Source: Ailurus styani (taxonomy: Eukaryota; Chordata; Mammalia; Carnivora; Ailuridae). From it: a stretch of DNA of 64,000 nt. Below are positions 32,463 through 42,934 of this stretch, piece after piece. How positions within the stretch are numbered: position 1 is the first letter of the stretch; each line of letters opens with the position of its first letter. The stretch lies in NCBI GenBank assembly GCA_002007465.1, contig LNAC01000109.1, forward strand, positions 1,148,117 to 1,212,116, written 5' to 3'. Position numbers and translations under genes: made by a program. The notes under the pieces were generated by a model that did no database searches, was not told where the DNA came from, and saw nothing but the letters and a program-made list of their open reading frames with translations.

Positions 32463-33240
32463 TGCACTCTTTTGAATGATGAAAAATCAGAAATGTGGGC
32501 TCAGGTGAAGAAGAGGCTGGCAGAGAGAGGAAGAATGCAAAGAAGCTAAAAACAGTAATGGAATTAAAACCCATATTGGAGGCACTGAAAAAGCAAAATT
32601 TAACTTAGCAAAAATTGATTGGTGGTGGACAAAGTTAACCACATAAACTCAGTAGGACTGAGGGAGGTAAGCAGAGAAAGACCAATATAATAAGTGAGGA
32701 GATAATACACATATGGGCTAGAAATCCAATATCTATTCCCTAGATTAGCAGGATTCCTAAGGAAAGAAGCGGAGTAATTGGAAGAAAAGAAAAATCAGTG
32801 ATTTCAGAAGAGGTAGTTTTCCTGTGCTTGGGAAAAAAAAAATCTGGGCGTGCAAACCAAAAGGACTCTTGTTTTAAGTAAGGTTATGAAGAGAGACAAA
32901 AACACATGTGCGTGGCACTTTTCAATATTGAGATTGGAAGGAAATGCCACTAAGCTAAGCAAAAAGTAAAATACAGTTTCTCACAAAAGAACCAAAATGC
33001 AGCAGCCATCCGATTCTATCAATGCAAACAGAGAAAAAAACCAAAGCAATGTCTGCAGAGTGTTAAAGGGGAATTAATTCTGTGCTCCAGGGATTTTTTT
33101 GTCTACCCCTTCCCCATGCTGTTCATGTGTCAAGGCAAAGGAAAGGCAGTCTGAGGTAACACCGCAGAAAGTTCTGTTACTGACACGCTTCTCCCAAAGC
33201 CTTTAACCAAACTAATAATCCCTAATCTGGGAGATGAATC
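32463..33240. other. Unassigned A-rich sequence, possibly ancient LINE
   Basis: Plus-strand A-rich composition suggests old L1/HAL1-like material. No diagnostic motif was found and there is no gene. Confidence 0.35.
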
Positions 33241-33257
33241 AAAAGTAAGGACTCAGG

Positions 33258-33354
33258 GTGCCTGGCTGGTTTGGTCGGTACAGCGTGTGACTCTTGATCT
33301 CAGGGTCATGAGTTCAAGCCTCACATCAGGCACGGAGCCTATTTAAAAAAAAAA
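33258..33354 (+). mobile_element. Oldest-type CAN-SINE, short
   Basis: The tRNA-like head only: 'gcctggctggtttggtcggt', 'gactcttgatctcagggtca', 'tgagttcaagcctcacatca', then 'cggagcctatttaaaaa'. This short form lacks the pyrimidine-rich body. It has a perfect 17-base target-site duplication (33,241-33,257 and 33,355-33,371), partly overlapping the A tail. Confidence 0.92.
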
Positions 33355-33371
33355 AAAAGTAAGGACTCAGG

Positions 33372-33829
33372 ATCTGAAAACTTATAAAATGAAGAACTGT
33401 AACATTTACCAGAGTTTGTCTAAATAATTGAGAAAAATATGGTAATTAAATGAATGTCCAAGTCTACAAGGATTCCTGAAAAACAGGTTATATATTATTA
33501 AAAATTACCAATATTAATAAACACATGCATCCCACCATATACCTCATATGATATTGGTACAGCCTAAAAATTGAGCAGGAACAGCTAAATACATCTCAAA
33601 TTCTTCATTTCAGAAAGAAGAGTCAAAAGGTCTTGTATTATCCTTGCATTTAAGAAGAATAGAAAACATACACACAAAGGTGTTTTTGAAAATTGTACAG
33701 TTAACCACTTATTAAGATTGAATATTGACTGTATACTAACGACTATCACAAGAGAAAACAAAAGCCAAGGAAACATGGCCCATAAGACAAAATAATGGAA
33801 CATGAATGACCAAATGCATGAAATAAAAT
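33372..33829. other. Unassigned AT-rich sequence
   Basis: AT-rich, probably old L1-derived. No confident landmark and no gene. Confidence 0.35.
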
Positions 33830-33935
33830 GATAAAAGTAAAACCAAATGTATTAGTTACAATAATGAGTGAAAGTGGTTTCAATTCTCCAATAAAAAAAG
33901 TCCAAATCCAGATTAACTAGTGTCAAGCAGAAAGT
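33830..33935 (+). mobile_element. L1 ORF2 fragment
   Basis: 'gtattagttacaataatgag', 'tgaaagtggtttcaattctc' and 'caataaaaaaagtccaaatc' match a mid-ORF2 stretch of L1. Frame broken. Confidence 0.55.
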
Positions 33936-34933
33936 TTCCCAGGGCTTCAAAATATGGCTTCAGCAAATTTCCTATATATCTTTTCTTTCTAGATTATGTT
34001 AGAGTCCAGAACATATATTTCTAAATTGTATCCGTTTGTGTAATTTTCTATTTACAGATTCTTATATGTCAAAGATACAGATGCATATATAAAATATTTA
34101 TGATGGGTATCTTTTAAGGGAAAAGATCATTCAAACTCCCAAATAACCACTACCAGATGGAAAAAATATATAAGTTCCCAGCATTTATTAATATACACTT
34201 CATAAATATTTAGATATCAGAAATGGAATGAGGCAGCTCATCTGTAATGTCCATACGTAAAATGTATTTTAAATGCCCTATCAATTTCGGGTCAAGCCAT
34301 CTTTATGGCTGCTGAACTTTTGGCTAATCTCCAACCCTTGAACTTCTTTTCCAAGTGCCACACACCTTGAAGGCAGGTGATTTCACATCACAGGTTTGCA
34401 ACATCACACCACTATTGTGGGTTACCAACATCCAGAGGGTTCTTCTGCCTGAAATCTGGAAATTGGAAAATCCCAAAGTAGCAATTCTACCCATCCATGC
34501 CTCAGGGTAAAACAATCAAGCAATTTAGTGGGAGAAGAGAGACACAGCAGGGTCTCTTCTCCGAATTTTGGTTGAGTTTATTGTACCCCCCTGAGCTGTC
34601 CTTTGTTAGGCCGTCAACTGCCAGCTTCCCAGGGTGCAAACCTAGCATATAACTCTTAAACTATGTGGTAATCCTTCTGCACGAATCTATTACAATCAGA
34701 GCTTCCCTGAAAAGAAAAACTATATTGTTTAGCTTTGACTCCCTAAAGAAAAAACAAAGATTCGTAAATATTTCAGGTGGAGGCTGAAAAAAAGGATGAA
34801 AGAATTAAGAGGACAAATGGTTGCTGTCCCTGGAACACTGTGTCGTCAGTGGGACTCCTGGCATCCACAAGTGAGAAAATGCAGACAAAACACCAGGCAA
34901 CGTGCAAACACACTTGTCAAATACAGAGCCAGG
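33936..34933. other. Unassigned AT-rich sequence
   Basis: About 1 kb, AT-rich to 34,260 and then medium GC. No gene or firm repeat. Confidence 0.35.
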
Positions 34934-34956
34934 AAAAAAAAAAAAAAAAAAAAAAA
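34934..34956 (+). repeat. Poly(A) run, 23 bases
   Basis: A perfect homopolymer. No recognisable retroposed element precedes it, so it is either an orphan tail or a simple expansion. Confidence 0.95.
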
Positions 34957-35084
34957 GCTGTTCCTGCAGTTTATCTGCCCCAAGTGGATTAGATACTAGC
35001 AGAGATGCGGAGATTTTGTTGCGTTTACAATTTTCATTGTTAAATCTGGAAAAAGGAGAAACATGGGGGAAATAAAATGAAGAG
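34957..35084. other. Unassigned sequence
   Basis: Short unique-looking stretch, nothing recognised. Confidence 0.4.
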
Positions 35085-35205
35085 AGGAAACAGGAATGTC
35101 AGAGCTGGAGAGGAGCTGAGAGGTTTAGCCCAACTCCTCCTCTGACAGAAGCGGAGGCTGAGACCAAATAAGCAACTGGACTCACCCAAAGTCCTTAAAA
35201 AAAAA
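35085..35205 (-). mobile_element. Ancient repeat (MIR/L2-era family)
   Basis: 'ctggagaggagctgagaggt', 'ttagcccaactcctcctctg' and 'gaagcggaggctgagaccaa' resemble the same ancient family seen at 26,244. Ends in an A run (35,197-35,208). Confidence 0.45.
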
Positions 35206-35397
35206 AAAGCCACATGGATTTGATTAATAACACTGGGAAAGGCATGGGAAAATTGACCAAAGTCCAAACTCATGGTTGTCTCTTCCCAACTACATTGTGG
35301 ACCCCAGTGGTCAGGGGAGAGAGAGACATGGGCGGAGCTTCATTCCCAAAGGCATCTCTTCCCATAATCCACCAATGACATATCCTCTTACCCTCTT
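35206..35397. other. Unassigned sequence
   Basis: Nothing recognisable. Confidence 0.4.
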
Positions 35398-35890
35398 CCT
35401 TTACTGTTGCTATGTAACAACCCATTCCAAAGTGCAGGGCTTCAAACAATTGTCTATTTTGCTAGTGAACCCACAATTCAGGCAACACTCGGTGGAGGCA
35501 ATTCATTTCTGGTCCACGATGCCTGAGGTCCAAGTGGTAAACCTCAATTACTGGGATCTTTGCTCACCTGTCAGGGGTCAGCGGGCTGCCCGTTAGCTAG
35601 AACCTCACCTGGAACCATTGGCTGGGGCACCTACGCATGGTCTCTCCTTGTGGCCTGGGCTTCCTGGCTGTCTGGTGCCTGGGCTCCAAGGATGAAAGTC
35701 CCAACAGGACCAGGAGGGAACTGGACTGCTTTATGATCTTGCTTCAGAAGTCACATAGTGCCCTTTTCTTCCATAGTCCCTGATGACCCAGATTCCCTAA
35801 GAGGGGATATAGACTTCACCTCCCAGTGAGAAGCTGTTACATTGTTGAGTTGTCAAGAGAACTTTGTAGAATGGGAGATGTTATTGGTGC
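35398..35890 (-). mobile_element. Older MLT1-type LTR, reverse
   Basis: 'tactgttgctatgtaacaac', 'ccattccaaagtgcagggct', 'gacttcacctcccagtgaga' and 'agctgttacattgttg' match the reverse of an older MaLR LTR, like the copy at 17,205. Confidence 0.8.
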
Positions 35891-36774
35891 CATTCTGGAC
35901 AATACATTCTGCCACAACCTGAGACCGGGATCTTCAACTGAGTGCTGGGTGGGGAGAGAAAACTGTATTTTTTAAAGCAACTTTGGGGTTGCAGGGACTG
36001 GGGCAATGGAGATTAAGGAAGATTTGAAGAAGCACAGTCAAATGTTGTAATTCATATTTGGAAAACACAAAAATGTTTTCACAACACGGACTTCAGAAAA
36101 TAAAGCTTAACCAGATCTTCTTGATGGGTGGGAATACAGAGACAACACCGTGGCTCCCAGGGAGCTGTATCAGGATGGGAAATCTCAAACTTTTATGCTT
36201 CAGTAAAAGCGTGTGGGTTTGAGAAGTTTGAAATTGACCAGCTGAAGATTTTGTCTTACAATAAAGGTTGAGTCTCCCAGGAAGGCTGGTATGTTAAGCC
36301 TGACTCATCATATACTCTTCACTCAAAAAAATAAGTTTGTTGTATCCTTTTATTAAAAAAAAAAAGATTTAAGTAAGGGTGATAAAATACACCGGGGCCC
36401 TAAAGTTGTGGATGGAGGAGACACTGCTGAACAGAGAAGTTGGGAAAATAGCAATAAATAAAAATAAAAGTCCCATAATTTTCCCAGGGCCAACTTAGCT
36501 TATAAGGATTGTGCTCCTAGTTTGACCTATGCCTTTACTTCTTGGGCTATTTACCTAGTCCTTCCAGAATGTTCTGAGTAGTGTTCACAGTGCCAGAGAC
36601 TGACGAAGCTGGAGGGGCCTTTATGGATGATATACACGTCATCATGTCCCTTTCAGTAGCAGACATTACTAACTGATCAACATGCTCTTTCCACTGATTC
36701 CAGACAACCTCAAGATCCTTCTCAACCGTCCTCCTAAACACCAACATCCAGGACATCTGATCTAATGTAGGGTT
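35891..36774. other. Unassigned sequence
   Basis: No gene. A short A run lies at 36,355-36,364. Parts may belong to the hAT-like element that begins at about 36,775. Confidence 0.35.
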
Positions 36775-37274
36775 CTCAAACTTCGGCTTCAGGACTCCTC
36801 TGCATTCTTAAAACGATTAAGGTCCCTGTGATGGGCAGAAAAATGGTGGAGCCATTAGCCAGAGGGCAGAGCTACAAATCACAGAGAATTCTTTCCAATC
36901 CTTGAAACCTAACAGAGTTTGCCCATCTGGATTTCAAAATTGCTGAGGCTGTGTGATTCCTTTTTTCCCATTTTCTCCCTTTTGAAACCAGAATGTCTGT
37001 AACTATTATCCTACGCCTGTCCCACCATTGTATGTTAGAAACAAATAATTTGTTTTCTAGTTCACATAGAGAGAGGAATTGTGCCCCAGGGTGGATCACA
37101 CCCAGAGTCTCACCCATACCTGACTTAGATGGTTGCAATGGTAAGATTTGGAACTTTGGAGCAGATAAGATTTAGATGAAATTTTTAAGAGTTTGGATTG
37201 ATGATGAAATGGGTTAAGACTTTGGAGCACCTTGGGATGAGATGAATGTGTTTCGCATGTGGGACAGACGTGAA
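36775..37274 (+). mobile_element. hAT-like element, left part
   Basis: The start 'agggttctcaaacttcggct' and 'tcaggactcctctgcattct' resembles a hAT-Charlie end. The matching right end may lie at about 38,825 in inverted orientation. The internal sequence is not recognised with confidence. Confidence 0.4.
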
Positions 37275-37468
37275 TCTTTGGGGTCAGATGGTGGGCAGAA
37301 TAACAATCTCTCAAAGATGTCTACACCCTTACCCCTGAACCCATAAATATGTTACTTTACATTGCAAAGAGAATTTGCACATGTGATTAAGGGGAAGTAT
37401 CTTTAAATGGTGAAATAACCCATGTGCATCCAATCTAATCACATGAATCACTAAAAGTGAAGAATCCA
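37275..37468 (+). mobile_element. MLT1-type LTR, 5' part (split by a SINE)
   Basis: 'gatggtgggcagaataacaa', 'aaagatgtctacacccttac', 'tttgcacatgtgattaaggg' and 'ccaatctaatcacatgaat' follow the MLT1 order. The copy continues after the SINE. Confidence 0.82.
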
Positions 37469-37664
37469 GGGCACCTAGGTGGCTCTGTCAGTTAGGTGTC
37501 TGCCTTCGGCTCAGGCCATGATACTGGGGTCCTGGTACCAAGCCTCGCATTGGGTTCCACTTTTTTCAGGGAGTCTGTTTCTCCCTCTCCCCCTCCCACT
37601 TCCCCTGGCTGTGCGCTCTCTCTCTCTCTCAAATAAATAAATAAAATCTTTAAAAATAATAAAA
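37469..37664 (+). mobile_element. CAN-SINE inserted in an MLT1 LTR
   Basis: 'ggcacctaggtggctctgtc', 'gcctcgcattgggttcc' and 'tcaaataaataaataaaatc' plus an A-rich tail. Approximate target-site duplications 'aagtgaagaatcc' (from about 37,455) and 'gagtggagaactc' (from about 37,668) derive from the LTR. Confidence 0.93.
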
Positions 37665-37720
37665 TAAGAGTGGAGAACTCTTCCTAGCTGGGGTCAGAAA
37701 GGAAGACATAACTATATAGC
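37665..37720 (+). mobile_element. MLT1-type LTR, continuation
   Basis: 'gtggagaactcttcctagct' and 'ggggtcagaaaggaag' continue the interrupted LTR, which is then truncated. Confidence 0.65.
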
Positions 37721-38399
37721 TTTTATTGATAATTGTGTATACTCTTCTGAGATACTATGCCAAAATGCAGCAAGCAGTAGTTTCTAAAAGGTTGGATGCA
37801 ACGTGAAATCTTACCACATCAATGAACTTTTCATTCTCTGTTACTTTCAAACTCATTGATCCATCTTGCACCTCAGTTGAATGGGTCTTTTACCGGAACA
37901 CGAGTTTGTGACATTAGTTAGCTCGCTGGATTAGGCAGGTCTTCCAAACATTGACACGCTTCATTATATAAAGTCAAAATTCATATTAGTTAGTCTTACC
38001 ACAGATCTCATCTGGAAAAGCTAACCTATAGTATTGGAAAGCTGTCAAGTTCATGGGGGCAGATATAAGTTTCCCAAAATTCTAATAGCCACTTAAAGCT
38101 TGAACTGTATCATTGGTAAAAAATACTGAGTTGTTTTCCTTGAAGTGACAGGCTCACTTTGTTCATTTCCAAGAGAAATGTGTGTCATGGCTTCTTTGTC
38201 AATTGTTCTTTGAAGTAAAAATGGTACTCTGTGAAAAAAAAACAGCTAATTCAGCTTACAACGGGAATGAACACACAGGTATTTTTTCTCAAGGCAACCA
38301 CCTACTTGGTAAGCCTACTGCCCGTTGGTCACCCAGAATAGTAGAAAGAAGTGTCAAGGGTCAAGATTTAATAAAATCAATAATTTTTACTGCTTCGTC
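37721..38399. other. Unassigned, possibly interior of a hAT element
   Basis: AT-rich, no gene. Its position between two hAT-like ends suggests transposon interior, but no transposase motif was recognised. Confidence 0.3.
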
Positions 38400-38411
38400 A
38401 AAGACATTCTT

Positions 38412-38583
38412 TTTTTCTTGAGCAGGGGGACGGGCAGAGAGTAGTAGAGAGAGAAATCTCAAGCAGGCTCTCTGCTGAGCACGGAGCCCAACGCAGGGTT
38501 CAGTCTCACAACCCTGAGATCATGACCTGAGCCGAAATCAAGAGTTGGCTGCTTAACCAACTGAGCCACCCAGGTGCCCCATG
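38412..38583 (-). mobile_element. CAN-SINE, reverse
   Basis: 'gagatcatgacctgagccga', 'aatcaagagttggctgctta' and 'accaactgagccacccaggt' give the reverse tRNA-like head of the middle-aged subfamily. Target-site duplications aaagacattctt and aaggacattctt lie at 38,400-38,411 and 38,584-38,595. Confidence 0.94.
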
Positions 38584-38624
38584 AAGGACATTCTTAAGTG
38601 ACGCTGGCTTTTTTTTTTTTTAAC

Positions 38625-38825
38625 TTGGTGGTGAAGAATGCAATGAGATTAACATGGTTTAATGCCACAACTGAGGCACCAATGGTTTGGTACCGTCCAT
38701 GCAAATGGCAAATAAATATTGGTGATAATTGTGAAAATAATTTTGTACTGATGGACATCTTTAAAGTGTCTTGGGCACCATCAGCATTCCATGGACCACT
38801 CTTTGAGAACCTCTGATCCAGTGTA
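38625..38825 (+). mobile_element. hAT-like element, right part
   Basis: 'gggcaccatcagcattccat' and 'ggaccactctttgagaacct' form a hAT-Charlie right end whose reverse complement (ggttctcaaagag) pairs with the left end at 36,779. Confidence 0.55.
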
Positions 38826-39899
38826 CCATTTTCATCTTGCAGAAAAAGAAACCAAGGCCCAGAGAGGGTCCTAGAGCCTTTTCTCACTGTATGTCACTGG
38901 TTGGGTCTCCTGGGAGGGAGACTCTGAGATGGAATTTAGTGGGGGGGGTGGCCTCTCTCCCACACCTGTGAAGGGCAAGGAAGGAAGGAGGAGTAGCTGG
39001 GGAGAATTCCAGCTGTGACCAGACCCACTGACAGCTTCAGGTGACCTGAAGCTGGCATGACCTTTCAGAACATCCCCGGATTGGGCAGAGGTAGCTTGGC
39101 CCTTGTATTCCCACATTCAGCCATCACTGAGTGTGAATTTGGCCGAGGAGGCTCTCCACAGCAGGGCAGTCCCTGAAGGAGCCTTGACTTCCTCATCATT
39201 AAGGTGTTTCCCGGGGTGGTTTAAGGTGAAATGAGCGGTCACAGGAACATCTAACACGGGGTTCATTATCTGTGCATTCCCGCTCCCCTACAGTCACACA
39301 GTGGGACTGTGACCCAGCTGGTCATCAGACCCAGGTCCCCCGCCTGCCATCATTTTGCCCGTGCACGGTGCCCTAACTAATGAGACGAGGAAAAAGCTCT
39401 GTGTGCTCCAGACAGGCTAACTATTCAAGACTTCTTGCTGAAAAGTTTCTTTGCTCTGAAAATATTCTGCCCTCGAAATCGACAGTCTATGACTTATGAA
39501 TGGATCTGTAGACACAGAGGCTTAAGGATTTCATTTGACTCCACTTCAAAGCCATCTCCTGCTTCCAAGGTGTCCCCAGGTTCCCTGGGACCTGGATAAA
39601 TACTCCATTTGCTTACACAAAAGCCTCGGAGAATGACTCATTACTCGACACAATAGGTGATTTAATCTGCAGGTCATGGTTAAGTGACTGCACGAGGCAG
39701 GCTGTGTAATCTCCCAGGACCCCCGAATCAGAAGAGAGGTGGAGGGTGACTCCGCGCAGCACCAGACAGCGCCCTGATGCTCCAGCAAAGGCGGCCCCTT
39801 CCAGTCCTTGCTCCCAGGGCCAGCTCTAAATCCATCTCGCAACAGCTCAGCCTTGTAAGATGCTCCCAGGGGGCCGTTCCCCTCCATTGCCTTCCGCAT
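38826..39899. other. Unassigned sequence with MIR traces
   Basis: 38,826-38,880 (ttgcagaaaaagaaaccaag, gcccagagagg) looks like a reverse MIR core. The rest is medium-GC sequence with an eight-or-nine-G run near 38,941 and no gene. Confidence 0.4.
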
Positions 39900-40255
39900 C
39901 TCTCTGCAGTCCCCTGCAATGAGTGCAAACTCCTGCCCCTTGCTCCAGGCTGCCTGTCACCCTCTGACCTCTAATACATACATTATGTTCCAAAGAAACT
40001 GGCCCCTCTGCTCCCTCGCTTGGGCCCCCACCACTGCTGACGGGGCTCCCCCACCTCGAAATCGTCCCTACTTCCCAACAACCTGTTCAGAGCAGATCTA
40101 TTCTTCGAGACCCAGTTCAGGTCACCTCCTCCAAAAAGCTTCTCCTGACCATTCAGCCCTGTCATCTGGACTCTTTCGGTTCAGGTTACGGGCATCCTGT
40201 AACTCGGGACTTAATTACACACTGTCCCGGGGGGTCGTCTTGGTCGTGTTGTGCT
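39900..40255 (+). mobile_element. L2 LINE fragment
   Basis: 'cttgctccaggctgcctgtc', 'ttcgagacccagttcaggtc', 'acctcctccaaaaagcttct' and 'cctgaccattcagccctg' are in L2 3' order. A 283-codon open frame starts here but crosses L2, unassigned and SINE sequence, and is chance. Confidence 0.8.
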
Positions 40256-40595
40256 CAGCCCGGAGATATTCACTGAGCTCTTCCCATCTCCTGGGGTCTA
40301 AGCTGAACAGGAGAGGCCAAGGTGAGCCACCCAGCAGCCCTGTCCTGGAGGGACTGATCTTGGAGCCTGCACCCCCAAAGCCAGGCTCCAAAACGGGCTG
40401 TCACTCCCTTCGGAGAGATGCCCTCACACCTGCCTGTAGGAAGCAGCTCCAAACAAGGACAAGCCCCAGCTTCAGAGTCCAGCCAATCAAGGGTACATGC
40501 AAACCCTTCCACCGCCCGCTTCAAATGATTCACTGTCCAGCCGGCCTTCAACACGTGCGGACACCTTCCTGTTTCAGCACCAAAAGGCAGGCATC
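40256..40595. other. Unassigned sequence
   Basis: GC-rich, no gene or repeat recognised. Confidence 0.4.
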
Positions 40596-40796
40596 AGGGC
40601 GCCTGGGTGGCTCAGTCATTCAGCTTCTGCCATCGGCTCAGGCCATGATTCTAGAGTCCTGGGATGGAGCCCCGCATCGGGCTCCCTGCTCTTCTGGGAA
40701 GCCTGCTTCTCCCTCTCCCACTCCCCTGGCTGGTGTTCCCTCTTTCGCCGTATCTCTTTCTGTCAAATAAATAAATAAAATCTTTAAAAAAAAAAT
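40596..40796 (+). mobile_element. CAN-SINE with perfect target-site duplication
   Basis: Complete copy from 'agggcgcctgggtggctcag' to 'caaataaataaataaaatct' and an A tail. A perfect 13-base target-site duplication aaaggcaggcatc lies at 40,583-40,595 and 40,797-40,809. Confidence 0.96.
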
Positions 40797-40864
40797 AAAG
40801 GCAGGCATCTCCAGTACATATGGATAAACGCACAGCTGAACACAGTGGTAAATAAAAAATAGAA

Positions 40865-41050
40865 TGTGTGCCAGGTGCTCTGCTGAGCATAGTAAATGAA
40901 TGAACACACTTTATTTTCTTAAGTCTCTAAAGTAGGTACACCTCTTATCCCCATCTTATAGGTAAGGGAACTGAGCCTTGGGGAGGCAATGATGAACCCA
41001 AGACCACACAATCAATAAATAGAAGAGCCAAGGATTGAACTGAAATGGGT
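40865..41050 (-). mobile_element. MIR/L2-type fragment, reverse
   Basis: 'tgtgccaggtgctctgctga', 'ccatcttataggtaagggaa' and 'agaccacacaatcaataaat' match the reverse order of a MIR-class element. Confidence 0.7.
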
Positions 41051-41154
41051 CTTATTCCAGAAACTCGGCTCTCAAAATTATTTTATTTATGATTATTAAT
41101 ATTATTGATTATTATTACTAAATATTATTATACTTAGAATACCAGTTGTTGTTT
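41051..41154. other. AT-rich low-complexity stretch
   Basis: Repeated ATTATT words (41,078-41,130) form degenerate low-complexity DNA between two MIR-class fragments. Confidence 0.7.
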
Positions 41155-41330
41155 CCCAGCTTAATATATAGAAGCACTATGCCTAGTGTTATGGGAATTA
41201 TTCCATTAATTCCCCCAAAGCCCAACAAGAAAAGATTCCTATGCCCATTTTACAGATGAGAAATTGAGGCTTGGAGGTGAACTCATCAAGGTCTCGCCAC
41301 TAAGTAGACTCAGATCCCAGGCACTGTAAG
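41155..41330 (-). mobile_element. MIR-class fragment, reverse
   Basis: 'tgggaattattccattaatt', 'ccattttacagatgagaaat' and 'tgaggcttggaggtgaact' match the reverse MIR core. Confidence 0.75.
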
Positions 41331-41595
41331 GCCAGAGACAAATTCATATCTAGGACACTCTCACCTCAGCTATCCAGAAATCAGCTGCACACATAACTGT
41401 CTTCTCCAGCAGAATTCCCTGTGACCCAGGGTCAGCTCATGAGCAGGGGCGGAAACTGAACTGGCTACCAGCCTTGTCCACACACACATTCCATGTTCAC
41501 AGGAAATGACTGTCTTACTCTGATGAGAGTCTGTGTCTGGCTGGCAGGCCACCTGGCCACAAAGACTCAGATGGACCTGGAGGATGGAGTCCACA
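41331..41595. other. Unassigned sequence
   Basis: No gene or repeat recognised. Confidence 0.4.
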
Positions 41596-41756
41596 AAGCC
41601 TTGGGCCATAGGATGAATGTGCCCCAGCCCTTGCTCCTTGTTGAAATCTTAATGCCCAATGTGGAGGTGTCAGGAGGCGAGGCCTTTGGGAGGGGATTCC
41701 GTCATCAGGGTGGAGCCTCCTGAATAAGATTAGTCCCCTCATAAAAGGGATTCCAC
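41596..41756 (+). mobile_element. MaLR LTR (MLT1A/MST-like), 3'-truncated
   Basis: 'gttgaaatcttaatgcccaa', 'cgaggcctttgggagggga', 'tcatcagggtggagcctcct' and 'gattagtcccctcataaaag' match a younger MaLR LTR, cut off at about 41,756 by L1 sequence. Confidence 0.85.
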
Positions 41757-41818
41757 ACATTATTGACAATAGGCAAGATATGGAAGCAAACTCAAGTGCT
41801 ACGGGACAGTGCAAAGCT
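41757..41818 (+). mobile_element. Tiny L1 ORF2 chip
   Basis: 'acattattgacaataggcaa' then 'gatatggaagcaaactcaag' correspond to a short ORF2 piece near the carboxy terminus, abutting the truncated LTR. Confidence 0.65.
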
Positions 41819-42254
41819 CCCAGAGAGGGAGGGAGATGCAAGAGGGTTACCATTTTGGTATTTAAATCTAGGGATTTTTGTGTACTGTCACTCAATAAAC
41901 TTTGCCTTGCTACCCACCACTGTTCATCTGGTCTACCTTTTTATTCTTCAAAGCGGCATGACCAAGAACTGGGGGCACTAAGAGACAAAAATCCTGTAAC
42001 ACTTGGGTTTGGTTCCATATATTGGCTATTCATAATTGTTATCAGCTCTGTGCCAGGCAGCCTGGAAGATCCCTTCAGCGTCCTCTGGGATCCAGGGGAC
42101 TGACATGGATCCAGTCCCTTCCATCCAAGACAGCTCTTCCTTGCTGCCCTCTCTTTGGTCACCTGCTTACCTTCAGACTGAATTTCCCTCCAGAAAGAGT
42201 GCTCTTGGGCTCAGCCTTCCCCTCCCATCATCTCTGGGGTAGGCTTTGAGGATC
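41819..42254. other. Unassigned sequence
   Basis: 'atcagctctgtgccaggcag' near 42,042 hints at MIR, but nothing firm. No gene. Confidence 0.4.
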
Positions 42255-42420
42255 TCATCTGGACATAATCAATGTGCTAAGTGGAGGCAAAGACTAATGC
42301 TCTGTTACAATTTTCCTGCGTACCTCATTTATCCTAATGGAGAGCTAATACGATATTTAAAAAGCTAATATTGTCATATGCATCTCAATTAGCTTGCCGC
42401 AGCCCCTCTTGAACAGAAGC
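42255..42420. promoter_or_regulatory. Candidate conserved non-coding element
   Basis: Repeat-free and dense in homeodomain/POU-like words: 'ataatcaatgtgctaag', 'agagctaatacgatattt', 'aaagctaatattgtcatatg' and 'catctcaattagc'. The near-repeat of 'agctaata' 20 bases apart (42,342 and 42,362) is notable. Function inferred. Confidence 0.4.
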
Positions 42421-42738
42421 AGCGAGCTGGGTGAAAGCAGGCTGCAGGGCTTGTGCCAAGGGACGGGGCCCCACAGACATCCTAGGTAGGGGGCCAGAGC
42501 AAGAAGGAAGCCCAGCTCTGGCATGAGGGGCTGATGAGAGCTAACCGAGAACTTTCCCACGTAAGGACCCCCAGGATTCATTACATTCCCAGCGTGGCCT
42601 CAAGGTCCTTCCATTCCTTCAGAGAAATGCATTTTTCAGCAAATTATTCCACAGCCAGTAGTTCTGGAAATTGCATTTGTGTACCAGGAACATTCCAAGC
42701 AGGGCATAGAATGCAATGATGCACATTCAGGGTCCGTG
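42421..42738. other. Unassigned sequence
   Basis: Nothing recognised. Confidence 0.4.
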
Positions 42739-42798
42739 GTGAGTTTCTGGTTTTGCATTAGGAGGTTCCCAGTGAGTTTCTGGTTTTGCATTAGGAGG
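42739..42798 (+). repeat. Two-copy tandem duplication, period 33
   Basis: A 27-base segment beginning gtgagtttctggttttgc occurs at 42,739-42,765 and again at 42,772-42,798 without a mismatch, separated by six bases. Perfect identity suggests a recent local duplication. Confidence 0.95.
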
Positions 42799-42934
42799 GT
42801 GGGAAAGAGGCAGATTGCTTTGGGAGGAGCAGGCCTGGGGGGTATTTCTCTCCTTTTAAATATACACACATATCATTGCCTTTTTTCCCCCATAATCACT
42901 AACTCCAAGCAAAGCCTCATTACTTTAAAAAAAA

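Noticed and set aside
39919..40770. Longest open reading frame in the window (283 codons, plus strand)
   Set aside because: It runs through an L2 fragment, an unassigned GC-rich stretch and a CAN-SINE. The product matches no family and ends in SINE-encoded sequence.
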